A DNA stretch of 64,000 bases from Aralia elata (taxonomy: Eukaryota; Streptophyta; Magnoliopsida; Apiales; Araliaceae), in assembly GCA_034770075.1 (NCBI GenBank), contig CM068383.1:37033222-37097221 (forward strand), given 5' to 3'. The position numbers were made by a program, and so were the translations under genes. Below the pieces are notes generated by a model. The model had not been told where the DNA came from, made no database searches, and saw only the letters and a program-made list of their open reading frames with translations. Below, in pieces: positions 1-11,215 of this stretch (position 1 is the first letter of the stretch; every line of letters begins with the position of its first letter).

Positions 1-770
1 ACAGATGTCGGGCATATAGTCCCATTTACGCTTAGGCGTTAAAAATTTATATATGTGCACAATATATGGTACAATATGTTGATTCCCTAAAGTACCTGCG
101 GAGGATATTTATCGGTCTTTGTGGTTGATATTCGTCCTGATTGTTTTATTTGTTCAAGGTATTTATTACCGCTCAGTACGATAGTAACAACTTGAAATCT
201 CCTTATTTCTTGTTATTCAAATACTTCTCAAGTTTATTCCAATTGTTGAAGCTCAGATGTAGATGATCCATTTTCTTGATGTTCAATGTTAAACTCTCAT
301 ATTACTTGCTGGGCAATTTGCGCTCATTCTTGCTTAAACCTAATATTTGCAGCTAAACATGAAAAAGCCGAAGGATCGGGCAAGGATAAAGGGAAAGGAA
401 AGATGGATGAATAGGAAGCATGTTATGCAATAATTAAATATTTATAATATTTGTAATGAATTTGAAGGATTTTATATATGTGTGTATTTGTAAAGGTTAT
501 AAGAACCTTGGGACTAGACGGAGATGTCTGAAATAAACTATCTAAGTTATGTTTAGTTAAATGTGTAAATTCTTAATTTAGATTTAACATTATTGACAAT
601 GTCTAGAATGTTCTGTCAAGGAAAGGGGTTATTTGATTGCACGTCGTTTATGCGGAAGGCCCCCTCTTTCTTGGGAACTGCCTGGTTGTCAATAGTGTGA
701 GTCTAAACTTTAGGTTGAATAGTGAGCACCAGTCCACTGTAGCTAGTACATGGATTTGGGGGCGTCACAT
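1..770. other. Unassigned AT-rich stretch, probable LTR fragment
   Basis: No gene is recognised. The first ~420 bases resemble the stretch at about 4805-5180 in order and wording: both have a GTGCACAATA motif, then a line like GATNNCCTNNAGTAC, then a lysine-coding AAGG-rich tail followed by ATGAATAG. This suggests the window opens inside a second member of the LTR family called at 2758-5353. Its boundaries cannot be set because the left end is outside the window. The stretch 421-770 holds nothing I can identify. The short open frames here lack any known motif. Confidence 0.3.
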
Positions 771-2246
771 TTTACTTCATAAAAATGTTGAGCTTATTTC
801 TACCAATAAAAAAACAGGTGCATATATGAGGATAATTTATTGTGCAATAATTCCAAAAGACTCTTATTCCAAAAATACAATTATGTGGGTTGTAGGTTTT
901 TGATGAGTAAATTTAAGTATGGGTATAATTGTTCTTTTACTAATAAAATTGGTGTAATAATTGTATTTCTTAATAAAGGGCTAAATATACTTCCGTTACA
1001 TCAAGTATCACCATATTTATAATTCAGCCCCCAAAAAATTTAGGCCAACAATTTACTACATAAAGTGTCTAATTGCATACAATGTAGCCCCCAATTTCAT
1101 AATCCGGCCAAATAAGTATTGTATACGATTTGACCATATATTTCTGATCGTATTTGCGGTGTCTCAGAACAAATTCATCTCCCTCATCTCCAATTCCAAA
1201 CACGCACTAACACACCAAGAACACACGCATCATGAAAAAGTCCCTTATTTGTCATCTTCCATTGATGAATTGGTCTCGAAGTACCAACTTAGAATGAAGA
1301 AGAAGATCAGACTAAAATCAAATTGCCACACCCAAAACCCAAAAACCCTTTTACCTTCTGTCTGCATACCCACCTATTTGTTTAATATACTTTGGCCAAA
1401 ATACAATCCCAGTCATAATGCAATTAATAGCAAAGACGAAAAACAAAAACAAAGAAATGCCTCACATGAAATGCATTCAACATCACTTTCCATCTATCCA
1501 TCCCCAAATCCATCCAAAACACAAATCCAACAAAGAACAAAATAAAACCCAATTGAGATGATTAGACACAACCCTTATACTCGGAGACAAATTGAGATGA
1601 TCAGATAGCTTGGTAACAACAACTAAGAATTGGGGATGTTGTCGCAACCTTAGTCATGGACGTCGTCGCCGCCGATCTTCCTCCCCCTGCGTCCTGTCTC
1701 CTTACCGTCGACCACAACTAAGGTTGCGAATGTTTGGTGTAATGTTTCATCGGAAAACAGACCCCCCCTGCCGCCCCCTCCCCCCGCGCCCCCCATTACT
1801 TCGATCTGGACAACATCGAGATCTAGAGAAAGAGAAACACATATGAGGATTTGGTTTTCTTTTTTTATTCTTTTAATTGGTTTTTATTTTGAATTGATAT
1901 TTTATTTTAAGGAAAAGATAAGATATTTTATATCTTTTAAAGGTGTTTTGTATTTTTGAGTTAGTTTTTTTTCTTTTAATTTAATTGATGTTTTGTACTA
2001 TTAAAAAGATAAGATGTTTTTGTTTAAGGAAAAGATAAGATATATAAATCTTTATTTTTTTCCTTCTAAAAATAATATTAATTTTCAAACATTAGTTATT
2101 TTATTATTTGTTTTTCAATTATTAATATGAGTTTTCAGTTATTAATATTTAGTTGTTTTATTTTTTTACTTCAATTCATATTATGTAGGTGAGATTACCA
2201 TTTTACTATTTCAGATTTTCTTTTCTTTTCAAAATTAAAGATATAT

Positions 2247-2376
2247 ACTCCCTCCGTACCAAGATTAGAGATACAATTTGACTTTTGAAGTCAAACGACG
2301 ACATATTAAATTTTAAATTAATGTGAATTTATTTAATACTAGTTGATAACCCGTGTAATGCATGGGCTAGGTCTAG
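2247..2376. mobile_element. MITE-like edge and Helitron-like hairpin terminus
   Basis: ACTCCCTCCGTACC at 2247-2260 is the edge motif common to Stowaway-type plant MITEs. It is followed at 2338-2376 by ACTAG, seven bases, the palindrome CCCGTGTAATGCATGGG (2350-2366), then CTAG twice. A GC-rich hairpin close to CTAG followed by T is the signature of a Helitron 3' end; here it can be read on either strand. The better copy is at 60684-60722. No matching 5' TC end was located, so the class is tentative. Confidence 0.35.
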
Positions 2377-2604
2377 TTTAAATAATAGATTGAATAATTT
2401 ATCCAATATGCGATGAGAATGTTTCACAAATTTTTTAAACACAGAAATGTTCCTTGATTGGCCCATAATTTGATCTATATTCAGATTGTTAATTAAAAAT
2501 AAATTGCATCCTAAATTTTCATATGCATACATAAATCTCAAAAATCCTACATAAATAAAAGATAAAAGACATTCAATGAATTAACGAAAGAAAAAAAGAC
2601 CTAC

Positions 2605-2757
2605 CTTCTTTAGAGAACTCATAAGATCTGCATATCTCGTCAGTGTCGTTCTTAAAGTGCATAGTGGAAAGGGAGGTGGCAGGAAGCCTCCACTAAGTGG
2701 TGTTCCATCCTCTTTATCAGTGTGAATTGAAAAATAAGTTGCTCGAGATATACCCAA
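2605..2757 (-). pseudogene. CPR: NADPH-cytochrome P450 reductase exon fragment
   Basis: Read on the minus strand this fragment encodes an open stretch with FSIHTDKEDGTPL, then PPPFPLCTLRTTLTRYADL, ending in a lysine pair followed by a GTAGG splice donor at 2604. These are hallmark residues of the FAD/connecting domain of plant CPR, the ER-anchored flavoprotein that passes electrons from NADPH to P450s. Only about 51 codons remain. The 5' part of the exon (the VEEAEKLLG region present in copy B) is cut off at 2757 by the TGTAACG terminus. No neighbouring CPR exons are present. It is a non-functional fragment, either a segmental-duplication relic or captured by a transposon. Confidence 0.8.
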
Positions 2758-5353
2758 TGTAACGATTGTTACCCGAGTTAAATTTCTTAATATAGTTATA
2801 AATATTTATTGAATAAATCTTTTAATGAGTACTATTAATTTTAGAATAATTTATTTGGCGTTTATGTGTTGACCAAATATATGTGGGAATTAAATGTTTA
2901 TTTAATTCCTTAATAAACCCAGTTTAAAATCCCATTTGGAATGTTAAAAAAATTGGTTTAATGGTTAATAAATAGGTTATGAATTTTCAGTATTTGGGAA
3001 CAAATGTGAGCTACGGAAATGCAAGTGGGTGTTTATTGTTTTTATTCATTAAAATCATGCATGACATTTATTAACCAATTAAAGAAGAGAGAGAAAGAAG
3101 AAAACCATGCATGACATTTGTTAACCAATTAGAGAGGAGAGAGAAATAAACTTGCAGGCAAATTTCCATGAGTAACCAAAAGTTGAGCTCAGGCAACCAA
3201 ACGCTTTCCTCTCCCAAACGTCTCCGACCTTTCATCTCCCCAATAATGATCGGATAAACCCAATTGTAACATCACTTACCCCAGTCTTCATCTGATCATT
3301 CCATGTTGCTAAGAGTTTAAATACTAACAGTAGAGAGAGAAAGAGAATGCCGCCGGAGAAACCATCGGGAGGTGAATCGGAGGGAGTCCAGTTGTGACTT
3401 GGGAAGAAGAATAAGAGTTAATTTAGCAAATGCAAACCATTATTCACCTCCAGTTCATCCTTAAACTCCATTAAATTCCAAAACCTCCATTAAAAACTCA
3501 AATTTTCTAGAGAGAGAGTGAAGTGGGTCTTCAGTGAATTTGAAGTAAAGTGTCCAGAAAATCAAGGAGAAGCAAGGAGGAGTTTAAGCATGCATTTTAC
3601 ACGCTTTAGCTAAGGAAAAGAGGAGTCGAGAGGTAATGAATCAACTCTAAAACTTTAAACTTTCATTTCTTAAAATTGCATGGTTAGTTGTTATTTTGAT
3701 TGCATGAGTTGTTAAAGAGTTCATATAAGTTATTTCAAGTGTTAAACAAACTGGTAACAACTTACAAGTGGAACCAAAAGCAAACAAATTCGATCCTATG
3801 CGTAAAGCTCAAATGTAGAAATGGACAGATTCTGACATGTTTCTTGTACAAATTTTCTGGTCTTGTGTGTTCAGAATTCGAAAGTAGTGTAAAAATGAAA
3901 GTTGTAGTCCCGAAAATTTGCTTCGTGTGGGCGCAAGAATCGCTCAAAAAGGTTTTGAAATAAATTATGTATGACTGTTTAGCGAGAGAGGGTACAACTG
4001 ACCAAGTTTTTTTTGTAGCAATCTGACCTTGTTTGAAAAAATGAAAATCTATTTTTATTGAAGAAGGGGCTGGAACAAGGGCCTAGCTAGTGTTAAAGTA
4101 CACTGCATAAGCTTTAATTTGACGTAAGAACGAACAAAAACGAATGAGTAACGAAGGAGATATGATAAAAATATGAACAATATTTTGTTAAAGAAAAACT
4201 GCGAAAATGAGTTTTATAACTCGGATTGAAATGAATTTTGAGCAATGATATATTTTGAAGTAAAATATCATAAGGGGGCGATAAGCGGGTCGTGTCATTT
4301 CCGAACGCCGCAATGCCGAGAGACATTTTCGTAGATTGGTCACGTAGGATATTTGAAGAACGTATATCATAACTTTGTAGCGAACACGCAAGGCAAGTTC
4401 TCTAACTTTTGCTTTTACTTTAATATTAAGCAAAGTTTCCTAAACCGTACAATTCTTTCATATTTGTGCGAGTTTCCTATGGACATGCAAGCTTTCTAAT
4501 TCTTTTCTGAAAGCATTACTTTGATGAATAATACTCGTTCAAATATAAGTTATTGAATCATGGCATATTTATTGCAATTATTCGAGATGATGTTGTTATT
4601 AAATCTTTGATTATTTATCAAATCCAGTTGATTTGGTTAGAACATAGTCGATGAACGTTCTAAAAGATTAGAATTCTTTCTAATGTTATTCTAAACCAAA
4701 TTGTCTTTGGTGCGGATTCCTATGATAAAGCTGAGATGAACAACCCTATATAAAGGGCAGATGTTATCGGAAACTATAATTCTGAACTACGCAATAGCGA
4801 TAATATGTTTGTGCACAATACATAGTGCAAAGGGCTGATCACCTGGAGTACGAGATGGATAGTCCACAGCCATTAGGCTGATAAAGGGTACGATATATAT
4901 TCTTCTAAACCTAGGATATAGTTCGTGGTCTTGAGACCCTCAGTATATACAGCAAAACTCAATATCGATGATTTCATTTAATAGACGATTATTCCATTGA
5001 ATTCACAAGCCTTTGATTATCAGTTGATTGATTCCAATGAATAAGCATTTGCTCAATTATATATTGTTCTACTTGTGGAAAATTTGATTGCTCACCCTTG
5101 CACAAAACATTTCAGCTAAGAACTAGAAGCCTGAGGAACCATCTTCAAGCAAAGGCAAAGGCAAGAAGCATGAATAGATAACTCCTAGTCTATATTTTAT
5201 TTGTGATGAATTATGTAATGAACTTATTATATTCCAGTGTTATAATGTTATATTAAAGGTTAGTTGACCTGGGATACGTTTATGAATGTAATTTTTTATT
5301 AAGGATTATCTTATATGATGTTTATTATCCTATTTAATGGGTAACAAATTACA
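2758..5353. mobile_element. Candidate solo LTR (~2.6 kb)
   Basis: The stretch opens with TGTAACGATTGTTACCC and closes with GGGTAACAAATTACA. The reverse complement of the end, TGTAATTTGTTACCC, matches the start apart from two or three positions, so the ends form a TG...CA terminal inverted repeat as in plant LTRs. Inside there is no protein domain. At 3048-3150 a unit of about 65 bases containing CATGCATGACATTTRTTAAC is duplicated. The five bases outside each end (CCCAA and GCCAC) do not match, so either a later rearrangement removed one flank or the boundary is wrong. The open frames at 3700-3963 and 4114-4433 have no recognisable motif. Confidence 0.45.
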
Positions 5354-5483
5354 GCCACAAAAAATCTGTCCAAAAAGTTAAAGATATATTAATGCTTTTA
5401 TATTTGATGTATGATTTTATACCTACAATCAATAACATGTTTACAAGTTACAACTGCTGCGAAAGAAACTTTAGAAACAAGAG

Positions 5484-5640
5484 TATACTCCTATGTACAC
5501 ACCCAAAGTGTACATCCAATGACATACTCAAAGGTAAAATGATAGTAAAATATTTTTCTTTCCTCTATCTTCTTATACTATTATTTTACCTTTCGATGTA
5601 TCGTTTACCGTACACTTTGAGTGTGCGCATCGATATATTC
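5484..5640. mobile_element. Small palindromic MITE
   Basis: Imperfect inverted repeats bound this ~155 bp stretch: TACACACCCAAAGTGTAC near 5496 on the left and GTACACTTTGAGTGTGCG near 5610 on the right, with a further inner pair CAAAGGTAAAAT / ATTTTACCTTTCG. The overlapping open frame at 5392-5646 is explained by this structure and is not a gene. The remaining bases of 5354-5773 hold nothing identifiable. Confidence 0.45.
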
Positions 5641-5778
5641 TTATAAACAATGTATATAGTTCATGAACTGAAATGAAATTTCATCCGTATATGTCAATAT
5701 GATCAATTTTATTTTTTTGGGTATAATTTAGTACTTAGTACCCATTTTACATGAGGATGGGTTGCTGACCGCTTTCAC

Positions 5779-7936
5779 TGTTGGTCGATTTAGCAATCGA
5801 TAAACACACACGTGTAAGTATACACGGCCCACAAGTAATATATGATAAGATATGAGTCGAACCCACGGGGAATTGTGACAAAGAATAAGCAAGTACCAAT
5901 CGTATATTAATTTGATCTAATTTAAATGATGAAGGTTTGATTGTTTGTTGATTGGTTGAGTTCACAAGTCAAGTAATGAATAAAATGCAGTAAAATATAA
6001 AGATACAAAGGTCTAAGATTACAATTTCCCCCAACACGTCATTTGAATCTCCTAACTCTCTCTTTTCAATCAGTTATAACATACGAATTGACAACCGAGA
6101 AATCAAAACTACATAAGAGCCTCTGTCGATGGTCAATCACGAATCTTCCTAAGCGGTGCATAGGTATATGTCTATCCTATACACTATCAAGAGACTAATT
6201 TCAGGAATGATTAATAGACACATGTCACCAAATCTAATTAATCGTCCCCTCAATTACCAACTTTCACATCGGAAGTCATTAAGACTAGATTCTCAATTAG
6301 TTGCATGCGGTAATTAGGTATAAATCTATCCCAACTACTATCAAGATACCTATTATTGCAGATAATTAATAAGACACACGTCACTTAATCCGATTAATAA
6401 CCCACAACAATCTATACTCTCACATGTTATCATAACTAGGTACTAACCTATAATCCGTTCGTCAAGTTCATATAGGTTCCCAAGGTAATTACGGGCCAAG
6501 CAATTAATCTAGAAAGCAATGGTTATGACAATCAATTCACAAATGATTAACTGAAATCAATAGAGAGAGAAATCAATTCAATTTAAGTGTTGGGTTCCAT
6601 TGCAATCTTAGAATAGAAGGTTAGTTCATGATAGCTACAATAAACATCAATTTCAATTTATACATTGTCAAATTCGAATTACAAAGGAGTAGAAAATCTA
6701 GAAATGAAACCACTTTTGAAGTTGTTCAGTTGTTGTTCCTTGGGTTGCTGTTGGTTTCTAGCTCTCCTCCTTAGTTTTGCAAGTCTTGTTGACTGAGTTC
6801 CTTGGCTTGTGGCTTGATTCAGCTTGATTTGCAGCCTTTAGCCCTGTTGTTTGATGTATTTTGTAGCCTCCCTCTCTCTGGATGTCTGATATGTAGCTTA
6901 GAAGAGATTATATATAGCCTCCATCAAGAAACCCTAGCCAAAATCGGACAAAATAGAGCTCAAATCACACTATAACTGTGTCAGATCGCACTCAGGATAG
7001 CGTTGGCGCGCCCGCACGGTGCCTGGCGCGCACGCGCCCAAGCCCTGGTTGGCCCATGTCGAGTGTCACATGCTGGCTGCCGCATGCCCGCACCACGCAC
7101 CCGCACGCCCGCCCCCAGCGCTTGGGCCGCACGCTGGCCGCACGCCCAACGCCCGCTGCCCCGCACGCCCGCGCCCAGCGCATGGGCCGCACGCTGGCCG
7201 CACGCTGGCCGCACGCCCAACTGCCGAGTGCCGCCGAGCCCCGCGCGCGCGCCCAACGCCGAGGCTGCTGAGGCTGCCGAGCACCCAGCGCCCGCGCCCA
7301 GCTGCCGAGCGCCCAGCTGTTGATACCGTCCGCTCGCCCAGCGCCCATGCGCCCGCGCGCGCCACGCGGCGTCCGCGCCCAACGCCTGCCTGGTGCCCCC
7401 AGTTGCTGCACGTCGTGCCCGCGGCTTGGCAGACGCCGCACGCCATGCACGCCTTCCAATGTCGTGCACGCCCAACTTCCAAATGTCATCAAATTCAACG
7501 TCGAGCATCGTCATACACAACTTTTCACCATATTATCATTCGGGCACGGATATCCAAGCACGGTCTTGCCCTCGTGGCTTGACCGACGCCGCACGCCGTG
7601 CACGCTTTCCGACGCCGTGCACGCTCAACTACCAAATGTTATCAAATTAAGCACCGAGCGTCGCCAAGCACAAATTTCCATCATACTACCATTCGGGCAC
7701 AGACGTCCAGGCACGGACATTGAGTCAATACAAACAACGATCCGAGCGGTCTTTATTTCAATTCCTACAAACATAATAAAAATGCATCAATGCAACATAA
7801 AACATGTAAAAATAACTAAAAACTAATTTATGTAGAAATAAGATAAAAATTCATAAAAACCACATAAAATACCTAAAGACTTGCAAATTATCAAGGCCAA
7901 AAGTACCCAAATTATATGTATAAAACACACTCATCA
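5779..7936 (-). repeat. 3' LTR of the Athila-like element
   Basis: 2158 bp, beginning TGTTGGTCG and ending CACTCATCA on the plus strand. It matches 11216-13319 throughout, with scattered substitutions and an indel in the GC-rich block, where it is about 60 bases longer. Many of the differences are C/T or G/A. All open frames at 6978-7826 lie in the GC-rich block and are not genes. Confidence 0.9.
6985..7460. repeat. GC-rich degenerate repeat block inside the left LTR
   Basis: About 475 bases dominated by short motifs such as CGCCCAGCGC, GGGCCGCACGCTGGCCGCAC and GCCGAGCGCCC, repeated irregularly. It is far richer in GC and CpG than the AT-rich surroundings. Lack of TA-containing stops keeps several overlapping frames open on both strands (88 to 187 codons), which explains the cluster of spurious ORFs. 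The same block, with a different number of motif copies, occurs in the other LTR at about 12430-12870. Confidence 0.85.
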
Positions 7937-7956
7937 AATACCCCCAAACTTAAATC
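7937..7956 (-). other. Polypurine tract of the Athila-like element
   Basis: Read on the minus strand, GTTTGGGGGTATT immediately precedes the LTR start TGATGAGTGTG. A G-run directly before the 3' LTR is the expected plus-strand primer of an LTR retrotransposon and fixes the orientation as minus. Confidence 0.7.
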
Positions 7957-10128
7957 TTTGTTTGTCCTCAAGTAAACAGAGATATACTAATTTATTAAAA
8001 TAAACACAAACAACAACTGAATTAGAGGAGAACGACTCCAAAAATTGGCCTCGAAGGAAAAAGATCAAAAGGGGCCCAAGAACAACGTAAAGTTACAAAT
8101 TAACAAAATTTCTAAGCTCACAGCTACTCAGGATCTCAACAATGTGTGTGTGTGAGTGTGCTATCTATTTATGCGAGTTAGGAAAGAGCTAACGCATGAA
8201 CTCAATATATGAGGGATTATACTATAAATCTACAAACTCAACATTACCTTGATAAATACCAAACAAGACGACCATATAAGAAAGGGGTTCCCAAGAGATT
8301 ATTGCAGTAATGAGTAATCACACTGGTGAGTGCATTTTACGCTCCATCTCACCTTAACTAATCGCATAACCATGCAATGTCTAATCACATTAGGCTATTC
8401 AGAGCTACCCATGTAACGAGTGTTTGATCAATGACTCCCAAACCCAATGGCTTTAGGGCATTAGGTGTAAAAACACCCCTGAGGATCTATTAACTCGAGT
8501 AGCAATGGCCACGTAATTAAACTTGGTCAACCAATAATAATAATGTTTTTTTTGTAATTCCCCCAAACTTATATGAAAGTCTAAAATAAGCATAAAAGGT
8601 TGTTGACGCGAGTTCAGTACATTTCAAGTATAATCTCCCAAGCATTTAAGTAAATGAGATTTCTCAATACTAACTAACTAAACAAGTACACTGTGTACGT
8701 GAAGAGCTAAAACAACCAAGAGTAGAGTGGTTAGCCAAAATGTTAAGAAGTAACTAAACATGCTCAAGCCTTACTTTAGATGAAAACACAATAACTAGCA
8801 AAATATCATTGGCCATTCTTGTAGCACAACACGACTTAGACGAAATAAAATAACTAAATTATACTACCACACCCTCAAACTTAAAATAAACATAGTCCTC
8901 GATGTTTATAATAGACAGAATTAAAATAGAGAACTTCACTGAGGAACTAAAGCAACATCATTATAGTGTGGTGTCGCTTGGACGCTTCCGAACTAACAAA
9001 ATTCTTGTCATGGGCTTTGGTTGGCTTGGACGATGAAGCTTCACCCCATGTGTTGCTTGGAAGCCTTACCAGATCAATGCCTCATGAAGAACAGCCCACA
9101 TTAGCTAAGAAACTCTCTCAGGCCAACAATCAAACACGCGGCATGCACCATCCAAAATCTCAGTTGTCAATGCATTGGGAAGAAGGGTTAGCCCTCCACA
9201 AAGTCTTACAATGGGAGAATTGAAGTGTTCCTGCAATAAAACTCAACCCAAGCACAGTCCCAAACAAGTAAAATTTGAAATTAAAAGACCTTGTTACCTT
9301 TTCTTGGAAAACTTTTGAAAAGCCATGAGAATTCTTCAAAATCTGCTAAATCCTTGTTGAATTTCAAGTTAGAAGATGACACTAATGATGGATTGCAGAG
9401 ATTGGAATGCCCAATTGGAGTGATGAGGCACAAATTTGAGTTTGGGAAAAATGCATGTACGTTGGCTTTGGAGTGGGAGGAGAGAGATATAAGTTGGATT
9501 ATAAAAAATGAGCTGATGGGTGCATATAAGCTACTGGTGGCTGTCATGGCTAGCTTGCGCGCTACTGAGTGTATTGTTGCTGTGCTGCTCAGCGTGCTGG
9601 TGCCTGTTGCTCAATGTGTTGATGTTGTGCTTCTGCTATAGTTTTCACTGGTGGTCGTAAGCATCAAACTGCAGCAAGAAATATTACACACATTAAACAC
9701 AATTAAACATAAAATCAAAAACAAACCACACCAAACCTTTTTTTTTAGATTAAAAAAAATAAAAAAAATAAAAACAAAATAGCTCGAAAAATAAAATGGA
9801 GATTTGGGTTGCCTCCCAAATAGCGCTTGAGTTAAAGTCCTCAGCCTGACTAACTTCCTATTTCCTTTTAGTCCGACTCGATTGCAAAAATGACCATAGC
9901 ATTCCTCCGAGCTGTCATTTCTTTGATTTGCATGGCATGAGTGCATACTAGGCGACTCCCAAATTCAGTTTCATCCATCAACAAAAAGAAACTTTCTCCA
10001 TTCGCTTCATCCATTAGTAGGGGTGAAACATCTAAGGGCATTGCTTCGATGAGGTCCATTGTCTCAAGCTCACCTAGCTTATTGTTCTTATATAAATCCT
10101 CATGTATGAAATGAAAGTAGCTAGGAGC
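7957..10128. other. Internal non-coding region of the Athila-like element
   Basis: No intact gene. The region lies where pol and the 3' untranslated part would be. A short minus-strand open frame (9868-10059, starting MDLIEAMPLDVS) continues the retroelement reading and is followed by the GGGAGGCAACCCAAAT string near 9805. The opposed open frames at 9291-9641 and 9281-9547 have no recognised domain. A module at 8398-8512 recurs in the Ogre-type element (see separate entry). Confidence 0.6.
8398..8512. repeat. Conserved ~110 bp module shared with the Ogre-type element
   Basis: On the plus strand the module runs from TACCCATGTAACGAGTGTTT through GACTCCCAAACCCAATGGCT and TTAGGGCATTAGGTG to ACACCCC and ACTCGAGTAGCAATGGCCAC. 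Three further copies with the same order of blocks lie at 53723-53842, 53924-54031 and 54084-54198. It is non-coding as far as I can see. Confidence 0.8.
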
Positions 10129-11058
10129 CTACTCTATTGTGTCTATGAATGACATAGTGACATTAAGTTTCTCAAGCACAAGTGGATCCTCATCGATCTT
10201 TTCATGAACCTCTATTTCATCATGCCATGGCTCAAATTGTAAACTAGCTCCCATGTCACATAGAGCTTTGCCTACGATATGACTACTTAATGGGCACGGG
10301 ACTGCAAAACCACCCAGATCCTTGAGCTTTGGAGGAGAAGGTATATGGGACACAATCGAAATTAGCTCATCATCATCATTGGGGCTCAAGGCTGGATCCT
10401 CGACCTCCTTTTCTTGTTTCCCACATATCTCTTCCATATCAGAATCATCATCAATTAGCACGTCTGGTTTCAGCTTTGGCACGCGGAATCCATCAGTTTT
10501 GGGAAACATGTCATTGGGCCATTCGCCTTGATATCTATCGTTGAAGGCGATAATAAGTTGTCCCATCTGGTTCTCAAGATTTTGAATCGACATATGCTGA
10601 CTTTTCACAATCTCCTCAATTGAAGTTATGGACTGGGACCCAAGTTCCTTCACATTTGAATTTTCTTCTTGTGGTAATGAAGGTGAACATGAAAATTCCG
10701 GTGCATATGCTGGACTCGGAGCATAGTATTGATCTTCATAATTGTAGCCCCATGTAGAATCTGGGTGATACCCCTAATCTTGGTGATAAGCATCGGAACA
10801 GTCATAACTGTTAGGGTAATCACCGAAGTTATCACCATACCATGTCGACTCAAAATTGATGGTGCATAGATGACTTGGATGGTTCCCAACACAATAATCA
10901 CAATTCACCGCAACACGTTGAGTACGTTGGGCCACTTGAGCGTTAACATTCCTTGACAGCTCCTCTATATGTGCCGCCACCACATCAAATCCATCCATCC
11001 ATGCCGCTCCTGATTGGGTCATTCCCGTGTGAGGCCATTGATAATTATAGTTGGCCAT
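10129..11058 (-). pseudogene. Athila-type gag-protease remnant
   Basis: One minus-strand frame runs from an ATG at 11058 to 10129, broken by a single in-frame TAG at about 10774. The first part has a cysteine motif CDYCVGNHPSHLC, like the CxxC...HxxC element of Athila gag. The middle has IQNLENQMGQL, the conserved C-terminal gag helix of the lineage. The last part reads FAVPCPLSSHIVGKALCDMG followed by AS, matching the Athila protease region, where D-hydrophobic-GAS is the catalytic motif. The usual LGAS is MGAS here. Sequence after this region lacks reverse transcriptase, so the coding part is a truncated relic of about 310 codons. Start choice is the first ATG after the primer-binding site. 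Confidence 0.8.
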
Positions 11059-11190
11059 GTGTACCTCGTAAAAAAGAAAGCATTAAACAGGAAAAAAAAT
11101 GTTAAAACAAACTAAAAATAACTTTATATACAAGTTTAAATTAAGACCAATTTGATAGTAATTAATATTGGTATAATTATTAGAAAACAA

Positions 11191-11210
11191 TTCCCCAGCA
11201 ACAATGCCAA
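11191..11210 (-). other. Decayed primer-binding site
   Basis: On the minus strand, just inside the LTR end, TGGCATTGTTGCTGGGGAA is found. Athila-lineage elements usually carry TGGCGCCGTTGCCGGGGA at this point. The three differences lie at CpG or C positions and are all C-to-T or G-to-A, the pattern expected from deamination of methylated cytosine. Confidence 0.7.
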
Positions 11211-11215
11211 AAACT

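Larger units (their letters stand above)
771..2757. repeat. Duplicated segment, copy A (partner at 58911-62762)
   Basis: From about 771 the sequence matches 58911 onward at high identity through a UTR-like stretch (1140-1850), an AT-rich stretch (1850-2250), a CTCCCTCCGT motif, a palindromic hairpin, and a CPR exon on the minus strand. Copy A lacks about 190 bases present in B near 59310-59497, apparently removed between short ATATA-like repeats, and lacks the 1.6 kb insertion at 60748-62349. It stops abruptly at 2757 where a TGTAACG terminus begins. The open frames at 1159-1545 and 1610-1846 are not conserved in length between the two copies and are not called as genes. Confidence 0.8.

Noticed and set aside
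1159..1846. Possible host ORFs of 128 and 78 codons
   Set aside because: The matching stretch of copy B (59464-60198) has different frames and lengths; no domain.
6978..7826. Cluster of overlapping ORFs (up to 187 codons) on both strands
   Set aside because: They lie in the GC-rich repeat block of an LTR, overlap in many frames, and change length in the partner LTR (12407-13202).
10322..10544. Plus-strand ORFs of 69-71 codons
   Set aside because: Shadows of the minus-strand gag-protease remnant.
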